Part shown: positions 51,516-61,146 of the stretch, one piece after another
Position numbering within the stretch: the stretch's first letter is position 1
Layout of the letters: the number at the start of each line of letters is the position of its first letter
Source: Verrucomicrobiota bacterium
Lineage (GTDB): Bacteria > Verrucomicrobiota > Verrucomicrobiia > Opitutales > Opitutaceae
Reading direction: 5' to 3'
DNA: 64,000 nucleotides
Assembly: GCA_026398135.1 (NCBI GenBank)
Contig: JAPLTN010000099.1
Coordinates: forward strand, 17,341-81,340
Notes under the pieces: generated by a model
Seen by the model: the letters and a program-made list of their open reading frames with translations, nothing else
Told to the model about the DNA's origin: nothing
Databases searched by the model: none
Made by a program: the position numbers and the translations under genes

Positions 51516-52403
51516 GTGAATGCGCCTCTAATACCCCCATCCGACCTCGTGCCTGCCGAGGTGATCGCGCAGGCGCTGCGGCATCCACCTTCTTCACCCA
51601 AGGTGCTCCCTGTTCTTAAGCGTTATCTGCGTGATTTTAACGTATCGGTTTATCAAATCGGCGAGTTGATCCGCTTTGATCCGGGTATTTCGGCACGGGT
51701 GCTGCAAATCGCCAACAGCGCGGCTTTTTCACGTGGCGCTCGCTGCAACTCGGTGGAACTGGCGGTGAATCGCATCGGTTTCGATTCCATCTTTGAAATC
51801 GTTGCCAATGCGGTGGCGGAGCAGGGTTTGGTTCGGCCCCTGGCCTCCTACGCGTTGGATGCGGATGAATTTTGGCGTCGTTCGGTCACCTGTGGTTTGG
51901 CGGCGGAGTGTCTCGCTGACTTGCAGGGCAGTGATCGCAACGTGGCCTACACGCTGGGTTTGATGCATGGCGTGGGCATGGTTGCGATTGATCAATGGGT
52001 GCAGAAATTCGCCCCGACCTTTGGTTTTTTTGGCCGTGGATTTCCTCGCGATCACACCGATGGCGAGCGTGCCTTGCTGGGGTGCACCAACGCCGAGGTA
52101 GGTGCGGCCGTGCTTCACGGCTGGGAGTTTCCACCCGAGATGGCCGAGCCCTTGCGCTGGCAATATGCACCGCTCGACTCGGCGGCCTTTCGGGAAATGA
52201 ATTGCCTGCTGTATGCGTCCAAATGGATCTGTGCACGAATTTGCGCGGAAAATCCGGAATCGATTCGCGCCCCTGACGATCGATTCTTGCGCCCCCTGAA
52301 GTTGAGCGGCGCAACCTTGAGCAAACAGATCGTTATTGTCCGGTCCCGTATGGATGAGGTTCAGCGCAGCCTGGAAGATCATCAACCGCGCGAAGCGGCC
52401 TGA
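51516..52403 (+). CDS. HDOD domain protein
   Basis: The protein has 295 residues from GTG 51516, which has a Shine-Dalgarno-like AAGGA eight bases upstream. A further GTG at 51486 is less likely. It is one HDOD domain (PKVLPVLKRYLRDFNVSVYQIGELIRFDPGISARVLQIANSAAF, then YTLGLMHGVGMVAID). HDOD proteins lack enzymatic activity and act as signalling scaffolds. It sits between the SafE-like gene and the copper ATPase on the same strand. Confidence 0.87.
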   Translation: MNAPLIPPSDLVPAEVIAQALRHPPSSPKVLPVLKRYLRDFNVSVYQIGELIRFDPGISARVLQIANSAAFSRGARCNSVELAVNRIGFDSIFEIVANAVAEQGLVRPLASYALDADEFWRRSVTCGLAAECLADLQGSDRNVAYTLGLMHGVGMVAIDQWVQKFAPTFGFFGRGFPRDHTDGERALLGCTNAEVGAAVLHGWEFPPEMAEPLRWQYAPLDSAAFREMNCLLYASKWICARICAENPESIRAPDDRFLRPLKLSGATLSKQIVIVRSRMDEVQRSLEDHQPREAA

Positions 52404-52501
52404 GTTCGGCATTATCGTTGATAAAACGCCTGGCTCTCATCCTGCGCGAGGGTTGACGGAGAACGTGCATATTTTGGCGCGGACTGGCGTATGGCCCAAA
52501 A

Positions 52502-54898
52502 GTGCGGGACAAGACTCGGGTGAATCCCTTGGCCGAATCAGCCCCAACCACGCAGCCCAGTGTGGCTACACCTACGAAGGGGGATAATCGACGCGGCAAA
52601 CCCGGTTGCGTGCATTGCGGTGCGCCAGTGCCGCTTGGCGAAGCCTACTGTTGCGGAGGCTGCGCGTTTGTTAGCCGCCTTATTCGCGACGAAGGTTTGA
52701 GTGATTATTATCAAATCAAGGACGCGGTGACCGCACCGGCCGATGGGGTCTTGTTGCCCGCAGGTGATTTTGCCTGGTTGACCGTGTCCGCCTCCGCCGC
52801 CGAAGCCAAGGCGGCGGCGGGCCGGGCAGCGGAGCTGGAGCTCGCGGTTCAAGGCGTTTCGTGCGCGGCGTGTGTATGGTTGATCGACCGGCTCTACCGA
52901 AGACAGCCGGGTGCGGGCGATATTGAGGTGTCGGCCGAGTCGGGGCGCATGCGTTTGCGCTGGAAGGCGGGGGAGTTTGACGCGGCGGCGTTCGCGCGGG
53001 AGCTGCACCGTTACGGATATTCCGCCGGACCCGCCGGTGAAGCAGAGGAAGGGGAAGGCGAGAGTCGGGCGCTCGCGCGCAAGACCGGGCTTTCCGCCGC
53101 CTTGGCGATGAATGCGATGCTTTTTGCCTTGCCGGCTTATTTCGGGATGGCGGCGGATTTCGCTTATGCGCGTCTATTTGAGACGCTGGCGCTGGGTTTT
53201 GCCACGCTGACCCTTTTGGGCGGAGGCGGTTATTTTATTACCCGGGCGGTGCGTTCTCTGCGTGAAGGCGTGCCGCATCTCGATCTGCCGATCGCGTTGG
53301 GTATCGTGGGCGCTTATCTCGGCTCGGTTTATGGCTGGTTTACGGGTAATCCCGAGTGCCAATACTTCGATTTCGTGAGTGCGTTTATCACGCTGATGCT
53401 GGCCGGACGCTGGGCGCAGGTGGTGGCGGTGGAGCGTAATCGGCGGAGATTATTACGGGAGCAACCGGCGGCCGCCCGGCTGGCGGTTTGGCGGGCCGAC
53501 GACTGGACTTTGGCCGCGCCGGAATCCTTGCGCACGGGGGAGCGCTTTCAGGTCAAATCCGCCGCCATGGTGCCCGTCGGGGCGCGACTGGAAAGCCGTG
53601 AGGCGGAGTTTTCGCTCGCCTGGATTACAGGCGAAGCGGAGCCCCGCCGTTTTATGGCGGGGCAGGGAGTGCCGGCGGGCGCGAGCCTGGCGGGCGGAGG
53701 GACGGTGGAATTGACCGCGACCCAGGACTGGGAGGGCTCGTTGTTGGCCGAGCTATTGCGCCCAGTCGAGCGGGCTCCAGAGCGGGCGAGATTGATTGAG
53801 CGAGTGGTCAAAGCCTACTTGGTCGGAATCATCGGCGCGGCGATGGCGGCCGGTATTTGGTGGGGCTGGAAAACGGGTGATTTGGGGGCAACCGGCGAGG
53901 TGGTGATTTCCATTTTGGTGGTGTCGTGTCCGTGCGCGTTGGGGTTGGCGTTTCCGTTGGCGGAGGAAATAGCCACGGTGCGGTTGCGCAGGGCGGGGGT
54001 GTTTATCCGCGCGGGCGATTTGTGGGCGCGTTTGAACCGGGTGCGCAGCGTGGTGTTCGACAAGACGGGCACCTTGACGGGCGATACTCCGGCGCTCCGC
54101 AACCCGGAGGCGCTGGATTCGCTCTCCTCGGATGCGCGGGCGGCTTTGCTGGCCTTGGTCCGGGAAAATCCGCATCCGGTCGCACGCGCCCTCTTGGAGG
54201 TGGTGTTGGTGCGTGGCTGGAGCGACACACTCGCTGGGGAGGTGACGGAAGAAATCGGGCGCGGAGTACGGGTCGGATCCTGGATGCTGGGGCGGCCCGA
54301 GGATGGCAGCGGCCAGACGGTGCTGAGCTGGAGTGGGCAGGTGGCGGCCCGGTTCATGTTCTCGGAGAAGGCCCGGGCGGACGCCAAGGTGGAGGTCGAT
54401 TTACTACGGCGGCGCGGGCTGGAGCTGGCGATTTTGAGCGGAGATCAGCAGGCAAAAGTCACTGCACTGGCCGGCGAACTCGGCCTGCCGGTGAACCGTG
54501 CGTATGGCGAACTGTCTCCTCGAGAAAAAGCGGGCTGGCTCGATGCGAACGCGGGGGAGACGGCCTTTATGTTGGGTGACGGGGCGAACGACAGTCTCGC
54601 CTTCGATCATGCGCTGTGTCGCGGCACTCCGGCGGTGCACCGCGGCGTTTTGGCCACCAAGGCGGATGTGTATTATCTCGGACGCGGCATTGCCGGGGTG
54701 CGCGCCTTGCTGGAGGCCAATGATGCCCGGCGCAGCACGCAGACCGCGTTGTTGATTTTTATGATCGCCTACAACCTCGCGGCGGTGGGCTTGGCGGCGA
54801 CCGGGCACATGAATCCACTTTTTGCGGCGGTTTTGATGCCACTGAGCTCACTGGCTACGCTAGCCATCGTTTGGATAGGTCTGCGCAGGGTGCGGTGA
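52502..54898 (+). CDS. ccoI: copper-exporting P-type ATPase for cbb3 assembly (CcoI)
   Basis: The 798-residue P1B-ATPase has an N-terminal cysteine cluster (CVHCGAPVPLGEAYCCGGCAF), a heavy-metal domain with GVSCAACVW, eight membrane helices with the CPC metal site SCPCALGLAFPLAEE, the phosphorylation motif VFDKTGTLTGDTP, actuator TGE (AWITGEAEP), and GDGANDSLAF. The Cys-rich N-terminus is typical of CcoI/FixI. It supplies copper to the oxidase. GTG 52502 is the first start, and GTG 52520 is an alternative. Confidence 0.93.
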   Translation: MRDKTRVNPLAESAPTTQPSVATPTKGDNRRGKPGCVHCGAPVPLGEAYCCGGCAFVSRLIRDEGLSDYYQIKDAVTAPADGVLLPAGDFAWLTVSASAAEAKAAAGRAAELELAVQGVSCAACVWLIDRLYRRQPGAGDIEVSAESGRMRLRWKAGEFDAAAFARELHRYGYSAGPAGEAEEGEGESRALARKTGLSAALAMNAMLFALPAYFGMAADFAYARLFETLALGFATLTLLGGGGYFITRAVRSLREGVPHLDLPIALGIVGAYLGSVYGWFTGNPECQYFDFVSAFITLMLAGRWAQVVAVERNRRRLLREQPAAARLAVWRADDWTLAAPESLRTGERFQVKSAAMVPVGARLESREAEFSLAWITGEAEPRRFMAGQGVPAGASLAGGGTVELTATQDWEGSLLAELLRPVERAPERARLIERVVKAYLVGIIGAAMAAGIWWGWKTGDLGATGEVVISILVVSCPCALGLAFPLAEEIATVRLRRAGVFIRAGDLWARLNRVRSVVFDKTGTLTGDTPALRNPEALDSLSSDARAALLALVRENPHPVARALLEVVLVRGWSDTLAGEVTEEIGRGVRVGSWMLGRPEDGSGQTVLSWSGQVAARFMFSEKARADAKVEVDLLRRRGLELAILSGDQQAKVTALAGELGLPVNRAYGELSPREKAGWLDANAGETAFMLGDGANDSLAFDHALCRGTPAVHRGVLATKADVYYLGRGIAGVRALLEANDARRSTQTALLIFMIAYNLAAVGLAATGHMNPLFAAVLMPLSSLATLAIVWIGLRRVR

Positions 54899-55018
54899 CA
54901 ATCGAATCCGCGACAGGCGAAGCACAGGGAATGGTTTCCATGCGGTTTGGGACGGGAAATTGTTAAGCTCGCGTAAAGCGGACTGCATTTCGCGCTTAAA
55001 CCGTATTGGCTTTCGCTC

Positions 55019-55753
55019 ATGACCGCCGATCCCGCAGCACTGCCGGGCCGATTCCGACTTTTGATGATCGATGACGACAAGAAACTTTGTCGTCTCGTTG
55101 GCGATTACCTGGCTCCGTTGGGTTATGACGTGACGGCGGTCCATGACGGGCTGGAAGGGGCTGGCCGTGCGGTCGAAGCGCCGGGCTGGGACTGTGTTAT
55201 CTTGGATGTGATGCTGCCGGGTATGGATGGGTTTGAGGTGCTGCGGCGTATTCGTCGGTCAAGTGAGGTGCCCGTGCTCATGCTTACCGCGCGGGGCGAT
55301 GAGACGGATCGTATCGTGGGGTTGGAAGTGGGGGCCGATGATTACCTGCCCAAAACCTTTTCCACCCGTGAACTGCTGGCGCGTCTGCGCGCCGTGCTGC
55401 GTCGTGGTTCGCGCACCGCAGCCCCCGGAACCTTGCCTGCGGCGGAAATCGTGGTCGGTCCGTTGCGAGTGCAGCCGGAGGCCCGGCTGGCTTTACTTGA
55501 GGACCGGCCGCTTACGCTGACTCCGGTGGAGTTCGACTTGCTCGCCAGTCTGGCCAAGGCCCGTGGCCGGGTGCGCACGCGCGAGGCCCTGTTGGATGAA
55601 ATCCGCGACCGCAACTACGAGGTGTTCGACCGGTCGATCGATGTGCACATCTCCGCTCTGCGCAAAAAAATCGGCGACGACGCCAAGCATCCTCGCTTTA
55701 TCCGCACCTTGCGGTCGGCCGGCTATATGTTGGTGGACCCGAGTTCTCCCTGA
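55019..55753 (+). CDS. OmpR-family response regulator
   Basis: This 244-residue regulator has a receiver domain (LLMIDDDKKLCRLVGDYLAP; phosphorylation Asp in VILDVMLPGMDGFEVLRRI; ARGDETDRIVGLEVGADDYLPK) and a C-terminal winged helix (LTLTPVEFDLLASLAKARGRVRTREALL.., SIDVHISALRKKIGDD). The conserved Lys-Pro of the receiver is Lys-Thr here (LPKTFSTREL). It is followed 10 bases later by its kinase. The pair resembles CpxR/CpxA in domain layout, while the signal is unknown. Confidence 0.92.
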   Translation: MTADPAALPGRFRLLMIDDDKKLCRLVGDYLAPLGYDVTAVHDGLEGAGRAVEAPGWDCVILDVMLPGMDGFEVLRRIRRSSEVPVLMLTARGDETDRIVGLEVGADDYLPKTFSTRELLARLRAVLRRGSRTAAPGTLPAAEIVVGPLRVQPEARLALLEDRPLTLTPVEFDLLASLAKARGRVRTREALLDEIRDRNYEVFDRSIDVHISALRKKIGDDAKHPRFIRTLRSAGYMLVDPSSP

Positions 55754-55763
55754 ATATTTGCCG

Positions 55764-57173
55764 ATGAAACTGCGTCTGCCCCTCGCGTTAAAGGTCTCCG
55801 TCTGGCTGCTGCTGAACCTTGTGGTGCTGGTGGGGCTGGGCCTCGGTTTAATGGTATTCAACGGCGGGCTTTCTTGGAATTCGTTGATGGAGGGACCGGC
55901 GGGTCGGCGTGTGGAAGGTTTGGTGGATTCTTCGCTGGCTACTTTTGTGCTGCGTGGCGGCGAAGAGCGGGAAGATGCGCTCGTGTCCTTCGCCCGCCAA
56001 AACGGGATCGATGCAGTGGTGGTTAACGGACCTGGCCGGGTGACGGCGGGAACCCTCCGCGAGATTCCCGATGCAGTTCGAGCTGCCCTGCGCGCCTCCA
56101 GACCGCCCCGAGAACCGCCGCACGGTCCGGAACGGGAATCGGAGCAACCGCCCAAGCGCCGTTTGCTCCTGCTGCGGGCGGGGGAACCCGTTGTATTTTG
56201 GATCACGGTGCCGGTGCATAAACCGGGTGCTCCGCCCGCCTGGGTGGTGTTGCGCGTGCCCTCGTTCGCTACTTTGCTGCGTCTGCTGGATCTCACCACC
56301 TGGCTCTGGGTGGCGGCAGGTGCGGCGGTGGTTTCGGTGCTGTTCTGGTTGCCTTTGGTCCGCAGTCTGACGCGGGATTTGGCCAAACTCAGCCACGCCA
56401 CCCGTGAAATCGCCAATGGCCGTTTCGATACCCGGGTGAGCGCCTCCCGACGCGATGAGTTGGGTTCGCTCGGCGCTTCGGTTAACAACATGGCGGACCG
56501 TCTCGACCGGATGGCGAATGGCCAAAAACGATTCATGGGTGACATCGCTCATGAGCTGGGTTCTCCGCTTGGCCGCATGCAGGTGAGCGTGGAAATCCTC
56601 CAGCAGCGTGCCGACCCTGCGCTGCAACCGTCTATTCAAGACGTGCGCGAGGAGGTGGATCACATGGCTCGTTTGGTGGAGGAGTTGCTGGATTTTACCC
56701 GTGCCGGGTTGCAGCCCCGCGTCGCACCGCTGGTGGCGGTTGATTTGGCGACGCTGGTTGAGCGCGTGCTGGCGCGCGAGGGGGCGGCGGATGCCGTGAG
56801 CGTGCGATTGCAGGAAGGCGCGGCGGTGCGGGGCGATCCGGGGATTCTTGCGCGCGCGTTGGGGAATCTGGTGCGCAACGCTGTGCGCCATGCCGGACGC
56901 GGCGTTGCAATCACCATCCGAGCCGAGCGCCTTGGCGACGTCGTGCATCTGATCGTCGAGGACGAGGGGCCGGGCGTGCCGCCTGAGGCGTTGGCGCGGC
57001 TTGGGGAGCCTTTGTTCCGGCCTGATTTTGCACGAAATCGAGAGGGAGGCGGCACCGGTCTGGGTCTTGCCATTGTGAAGACCTGCGTCGAGTCGTGCGG
57101 CGGCTCGGTTACGTTCACCAATCGTAAACCGAGCGGCCTCTGCGTGACCCTACGGCTGGCTGCTGCTGCGTGA
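55764..57173 (+). CDS. sensor histidine kinase
   Basis: This 469-residue kinase has two membrane helices (about 8-32 and 178-200) bounding a periplasmic sensor of about 145 residues with a Pro/Arg-rich patch. A HAMP domain follows (SLTRDLAKLSHATREIANGRFDTRV), then a dimerisation domain with the phospho-His in FMGDIAHELGSPLGRMQVSVEI (HELGSP rather than HELRTP), and an ATPase domain with N-box LGNLVRNAVRHAG, DEGPGVPPEAL and GGGTGLGLAIVK. It pairs with the regulator just upstream. Confidence 0.92.
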   Translation: MKLRLPLALKVSVWLLLNLVVLVGLGLGLMVFNGGLSWNSLMEGPAGRRVEGLVDSSLATFVLRGGEEREDALVSFARQNGIDAVVVNGPGRVTAGTLREIPDAVRAALRASRPPREPPHGPERESEQPPKRRLLLLRAGEPVVFWITVPVHKPGAPPAWVVLRVPSFATLLRLLDLTTWLWVAAGAAVVSVLFWLPLVRSLTRDLAKLSHATREIANGRFDTRVSASRRDELGSLGASVNNMADRLDRMANGQKRFMGDIAHELGSPLGRMQVSVEILQQRADPALQPSIQDVREEVDHMARLVEELLDFTRAGLQPRVAPLVAVDLATLVERVLAREGAADAVSVRLQEGAAVRGDPGILARALGNLVRNAVRHAGRGVAITIRAERLGDVVHLIVEDEGPGVPPEALARLGEPLFRPDFARNREGGGTGLGLAIVKTCVESCGGSVTFTNRKPSGLCVTLRLAAAA

Positions 57174-57245
57174 ACTTTACACCAGCTTAACGATTTTCCG
57201 GTTTGGCTACATCATAGCCTTACGTGGAGAGGGTTGAATGATGGC

Positions 57246-57629
57246 ATGACAACCCGCTTGTTGAGTATGCGATTCGCCCCCCGATCTTCTTCGTTAGGGG
57301 TGTTGGTACTAGGGCTTACATTCGCTGTGCATGTTAACGCCGCAGATGTTTCCGCTTTAAACTCTCAGAGTTGGGCGCCCTCTAAGACCGACGCTCCACG
57401 TCCAGCTTTGCGGGGAGACAAGGCGCTGGGGCCTTACTCGGTTTTCGACACTAATCACGACGGATCGCTTTCCGCGTTGGAGATCAGCGCCGCCGCCGAA
57501 GTGCTCCGTAAACTAGACAAAAACCACGATGGAGCGCTCACGGCCGATGAACTTCGTCCGGCGCGCCCGCCGCGTCCGCCGCATGGCGGTTACGGCGAAC
57601 CTCCGCCCCCGTTAGATGAGCCTCTTTGA
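57246..57629 (+). CDS. exported EF-hand protein
   Basis: This 127-residue protein has a signal-peptide-like N-terminus (LGVLVLGLTFAVHVNAAD) and two calcium-binding EF-hand loops, DTNHDGSLSALE and DKNHDGALTADE. It ends in a Pro-rich tail. It follows the two-component genes and precedes the diheme cytochrome on the same strand. TTG 57234 or ATG 57267 are alternative starts. Function not known. Confidence 0.78.
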   Translation: MTTRLLSMRFAPRSSSLGVLVLGLTFAVHVNAADVSALNSQSWAPSKTDAPRPALRGDKALGPYSVFDTNHDGSLSALEISAAAEVLRKLDKNHDGALTADELRPARPPRPPHGGYGEPPPPLDEPL

Positions 57630-57680
57630 ATCCACGAATGCCCCATTTTGCCCGTTTGTTTACCTCACACCCATAATATC

Positions 57681-58862
57681 ATGAAACTACTCCCCCCACT
57701 GTTCGCCCTCGCTATTGCGAGTGCTTCGTTTGCCCAGCCAAGCCCTCCTCCGCGTCCTCCCTCGCCTGGACAAACCGGTGGACCGATCGCCGGGCTCACG
57801 CCGACTGAAATGGCCGAATTTCGCGACGGCCTCGACGACTTTCGCCAGGTAGAGACGGTGGATGGCGGTTTGGGCCCGATCTTTAACGACACTTCCTGCA
57901 TCGTTTGCCACAACTCCGGGGGCGCAGGCGGTGCCAGCGCTCGCACCGTGACCCGTTTTGGCCGGACTACCAAAGGCGTCTTCGATCCGTTGACCGCACG
58001 CGGCGGTTCTCTCTTACAGGCGCGGGCGATTGATCCCGCCTTCCGCGAGGTCGTGCCGCGCGAGGCCAACACCATCGCCCGCCGGGTCGCCACGCCGCTT
58101 TTTGGCGCAGGGCTTATCGAGGCGATTCCCGATGCGACTTTACTCGCGCTGGCGGCCGCCCCGAAACCCGACGGCGTGCGCGGACGCGCCGCGCTTATTA
58201 ACGACGTAACGACCGGCACACAACGCGTTGGCCGTTTTGGTTGGAAAAACCAGCAGGCTACTTTGCTGGCCTTTGCGGCGGACGCCTATGTCAACGAAAT
58301 GGGCGTCACCAATCGTTTTTTCCCCGAGGAAAACGCGCCCAACGGAAACACCGCGCTCCTGGCCCGGGCCGACCAGATTCTGGATCCCGAGGATGAGGTG
58401 AATCCCGCCACGGATAAGGCCGACATCGACCGCGCCGCCACGTTTATGCGTCTCCTGGCTCCGCCAAGCCGCAACACGGTGACCGCCGATGTGCTCGCCG
58501 GTGAACGCATCTTTGAAAGCTTGAATTGCACCGCGTGTCATACGCCCGCTTTGACCACAGGCCCGAGTCCTATTGCCATGTTGTCTCAGAAGCGGGTCGC
58601 GCTCTATTCCGACCTTTTGCTTCACGACATGGGCAAACTCGGCGATGGCATCGTGCAAGGTCCGGCGGGTGCTCGCGACATGCGCACCGCTCCGCTCTGG
58701 GGTTTGTCCGCCCGCCCGGTCTATTTGCACGATGGCCGCACTAACTCGCTCGACGCCGCCATCAAAGCGCACGACGGCGAGGCTGCCGCCTCCCGCAATC
58801 GCTACGGGAAACTCCGTCCGGTGCAGCAACAGCAACTCGTCGCCTTCCTGCGTTCGCTCTGA
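57681..58862 (+). CDS. diheme oxidoreductase (DHOR / DUF1111 c-type cytochrome)
   Basis: This 393-residue exported protein has a signal peptide ending near FAQP and two heme c sites, CIVCH (about 75) and CTACH (about 285). The order and spacing fit the di-haem oxidoreductase/DUF1111 family related to MauG-type peroxidases, with LHDGRTNSLDAAIKAHDGEA near the C-terminus. ATG 57681 gives a proper signal peptide, whereas an upstream TTG would not. Electron partner unknown. Confidence 0.87.
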   Translation: MKLLPPLFALAIASASFAQPSPPPRPPSPGQTGGPIAGLTPTEMAEFRDGLDDFRQVETVDGGLGPIFNDTSCIVCHNSGGAGGASARTVTRFGRTTKGVFDPLTARGGSLLQARAIDPAFREVVPREANTIARRVATPLFGAGLIEAIPDATLLALAAAPKPDGVRGRAALINDVTTGTQRVGRFGWKNQQATLLAFAADAYVNEMGVTNRFFPEENAPNGNTALLARADQILDPEDEVNPATDKADIDRAATFMRLLAPPSRNTVTADVLAGERIFESLNCTACHTPALTTGPSPIAMLSQKRVALYSDLLLHDMGKLGDGIVQGPAGARDMRTAPLWGLSARPVYLHDGRTNSLDAAIKAHDGEAAASRNRYGKLRPVQQQQLVAFLRSL

Positions 58863-58931
58863 TTACGTTTTGGACAACGCGCTTGCATCGGAGCCGATGC
58901 ATTCGGCACGCTTGTCCTTTACGTAATTGTC

Positions 58932-60263
58932 ATGAAACAACGCACGCTCGCCCGCGAGGTCTCGATTTCCGGCCAGGCTCTCCACACTGGAGAGACGGTC
59001 ACGCTCACGCTCAAACCCGCCGCCCCGGGTTCGGGTTACGTGTTCCGCCGTGTGGATTTACATGGCGCGCCCGAAATCAAGCCACGCATCGACCTCGTCG
59101 GCGACCTGGTGCGCCAGACCACCATCCAGGAGGGCCACGCCAAGCTGCACACCATCGAGCACGTCCTCAGCGCTCTGCACGGCTGTGGTATCGATAATTG
59201 TGTGATCGAAATGAATGCCTCCGAGCCGCCTATCTTGGATGGTTCGGCCAAGCCTTTCGTCGATCTCGTCATGCAGGGCGACCCGGTCGAGCAGGAGAAG
59301 GAGCGGGAGTATTTTACCTTGGAAACGCCGGTGTCCGTGCAGATAGGCAATTCGTCGGTAATCGCGTTGCCGCATGACGGGTTCAAAATTTCCTGCACCT
59401 CGGCCGACGACCGCGGGGTGCACGCGCAGTTTCTCTCCCTGAGCATCGACCCCGATGTTTACATGACGCAGATCGCCGCCGCTCGCACGTTCACGATGTA
59501 TGAAGACATCGAACAGCTCGTGAAGCTGGGCAAGATCAAGGGCGGCTCGCTCGACTGCGCGGTCGTGATCAAGGGCGACAAGATTCTCTCCAAGGAAGGC
59601 CTGCGTTTCAAAGACGAGTTCGTGCGTCACAAGATGCTGGATATCATCGGTGACATCACGCTGCTCGGGCTGCCAATCAAGGCGCACATCATCGCCACGC
59701 GTCCCGGGCACGCCATCAACGCCCAGCTCTGCAAGGAGCTTGCCGCCAAGCTGGAGGAGAAGCGCAAGGGTCCGAAAAAGAAACCGCGCCCCGCGATGGT
59801 TTTGCCCACCGAGACCGAAATCGATATCCGCCGCATCCTCGACATCCTGCCGCATCGCTACCCGTTTATCATGGTTGATCGCGTGATGGAGTTCATCGGG
59901 GACGACGCGCTGGTCGCGATAAAAAACGTTTCCATCAACGAGCCGTACTTTCAGGGCCATTTCCCCGGTAATCCGGTGATGCCCGGCGTGCTGCAACTCG
60001 AGTCCATGGCTCAGGCGGCGGGCATTCTCATGCTCCGGCGCGGCAGCAGCGAAGGGAAGACCTCCCTTTTCATGAGCGCCGACAAGGTGAAGTTCCGCAA
60101 GCCGGTGCGCCCCGGCGATCAGTTGATTTTGAACGCCAAATTAACCAAGACGCGCGGCACCAAACTCGCCACCGCCGAGGTCACCTGCACGGTGGACGGC
60201 CAGGTCGTCTCTTCCGGCGAGCTGATGTTCGCGATCATCGACAGCAGCGAAGTCGAGGGCTAA
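58932..60263 (+). CDS. lpxC-fabZ: LpxC-FabZ bifunctional protein (lipid A deacetylase / 3-hydroxyacyl-ACP dehydratase)
   Basis: The 443-residue fusion has LpxC in residues 1-285: the zinc motif [27 protein letters not shown], and [14 protein letters not shown]. FabZ occupies about 300-443: [17 protein letters not shown] with the catalytic His, and [20 protein letters not shown] with the acid residue. The first part commits UDP-acyl-GlcNAc to lipid A and the second dehydrates fatty-acid intermediates. The fusion is known from Bacteroidetes and relatives. lpxA follows 24 bases later. Confidence 0.96.
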   Translation: MKQRTLAREVSISGQALHTGETVTLTLKPAAPGSGYVFRRVDLHGAPEIKPRIDLVGDLVRQTTIQEGHAKLHTIEHVLSALHGCGIDNCVIEMNASEPPILDGSAKPFVDLVMQGDPVEQEKEREYFTLETPVSVQIGNSSVIALPHDGFKISCTSADDRGVHAQFLSLSIDPDVYMTQIAAARTFTMYEDIEQLVKLGKIKGGSLDCAVVIKGDKILSKEGLRFKDEFVRHKMLDIIGDITLLGLPIKAHIIATRPGHAINAQLCKELAAKLEEKRKGPKKKPRPAMVLPTETEIDIRRILDILPHRYPFIMVDRVMEFIGDDALVAIKNVSINEPYFQGHFPGNPVMPGVLQLESMAQAAGILMLRRGSSEGKTSLFMSADKVKFRKPVRPGDQLILNAKLTKTRGTKLATAEVTCTVDGQVVSSGELMFAIIDSSEVEG

Positions 60264-60287
60264 GCAACGTTTTCGCGTAACGCGCCC

Positions 60288-61073
60288 ATGCCGACTGTCG
60301 TTCATCCGTCCGCCTTTGTTGATCCCGCCGCCCAGTTGGGCGTCGATGTGGACATAGGGCCGCTGTGCTATGTCGGGCCCGACGTCCGGCTCGGCGACCG
60401 CACCCGCCTGCACCATCACGCCTCGGTGGAGGGCAACACCTGGCTGGGCGAGGCGTGCGAGCTTTTTCCCTACGCTTGCATCGGGGGGAAAACCCAGGAT
60501 TTGAAATTCAAGGGCGGCAACCCCGGCGTGCGCATCGGGGCGCGGAATGTTTTTCGCGAATACTACACTGTGCATTCGGCCACCGCCCCCGATGGCTACA
60601 CCACGCTCGGTGACGACAACACGTTCCTCGCCTACGGCCATGTGGCCCATGATTGTGTGGTCGGAAGCCGCGTAATCGCCAGCAACGGAGTCGGGCTGGC
60701 GGGCCACGTTACGGTGGAGGACGATGTGGTGTTTGGGGCCAATTCCGGGGTCCATCAATTTTGCCGGGTCGGGGCTTATGCCATGATCAGCGGCTACGCC
60801 AAAGTGGTTCAGGATGTAGCGCCATTTTTCATCGCCGACGGGCAGCCAGCGGTGATTCGCGCGATCAATAAAATCGGACTTGAACGCAAGGGCTTCGATG
60901 CGGCCCGGATTGAGCGGGTGAAGGCGATCTACCGGATCCTTTTCCGCGATGGGCTGAATCGTTCGCAGGCGCTGGAGCGGCTGGCCGCGCACGAGCAGGC
61001 GGGCGAGCCGGAGTTTGTGCGCATCCTCGATTTCGCCCGCGCCAGCGAGCGTGGCCTCGCTCCCGGGGCCTGA
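60288..61073 (+). CDS. lpxA: UDP-N-acetylglucosamine acyltransferase
   Basis: The 261-residue left-handed beta-helix protein makes the first acyl transfer of lipid A synthesis. Hexapeptide repeats run through residues 1-190 (VHPSAFVDPAAQLGVDVDIG.., then AYGHVAHDCVVGSRVI). The C-terminal helical domain has NKIGLERKGFDAARIERVKAIYRI. Length is normal. It ends the lpxC-fabZ/lpxA operon before a strong terminator. Confidence 0.95.
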   Translation: MPTVVHPSAFVDPAAQLGVDVDIGPLCYVGPDVRLGDRTRLHHHASVEGNTWLGEACELFPYACIGGKTQDLKFKGGNPGVRIGARNVFREYYTVHSATAPDGYTTLGDDNTFLAYGHVAHDCVVGSRVIASNGVGLAGHVTVEDDVVFGANSGVHQFCRVGAYAMISGYAKVVQDVAPFFIADGQPAVIRAINKIGLERKGFDAARIERVKAIYRILFRDGLNRSQALERLAAHEQAGEPEFVRILDFARASERGLAPGA

Positions 61074-61094
61074 GCCTGGACTTGCGGAGCATAA

Positions 61095-61126
61095 AAAAGC
61101 CCGGTCTCGCGAGAGACCGGGCTTTT
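61095..61126. terminator. bidirectional rho-independent terminator
   Basis: A 10-bp perfect stem GCCCGGTCTC / GAGACCGGGC with loop GCGA, flanked by A-run and T-run, sits between the convergent lpxA and pal genes and can serve both. Confidence 0.9.
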
Positions 61127-61146
61127 CTATGAAAGCTAAGAGCGGC

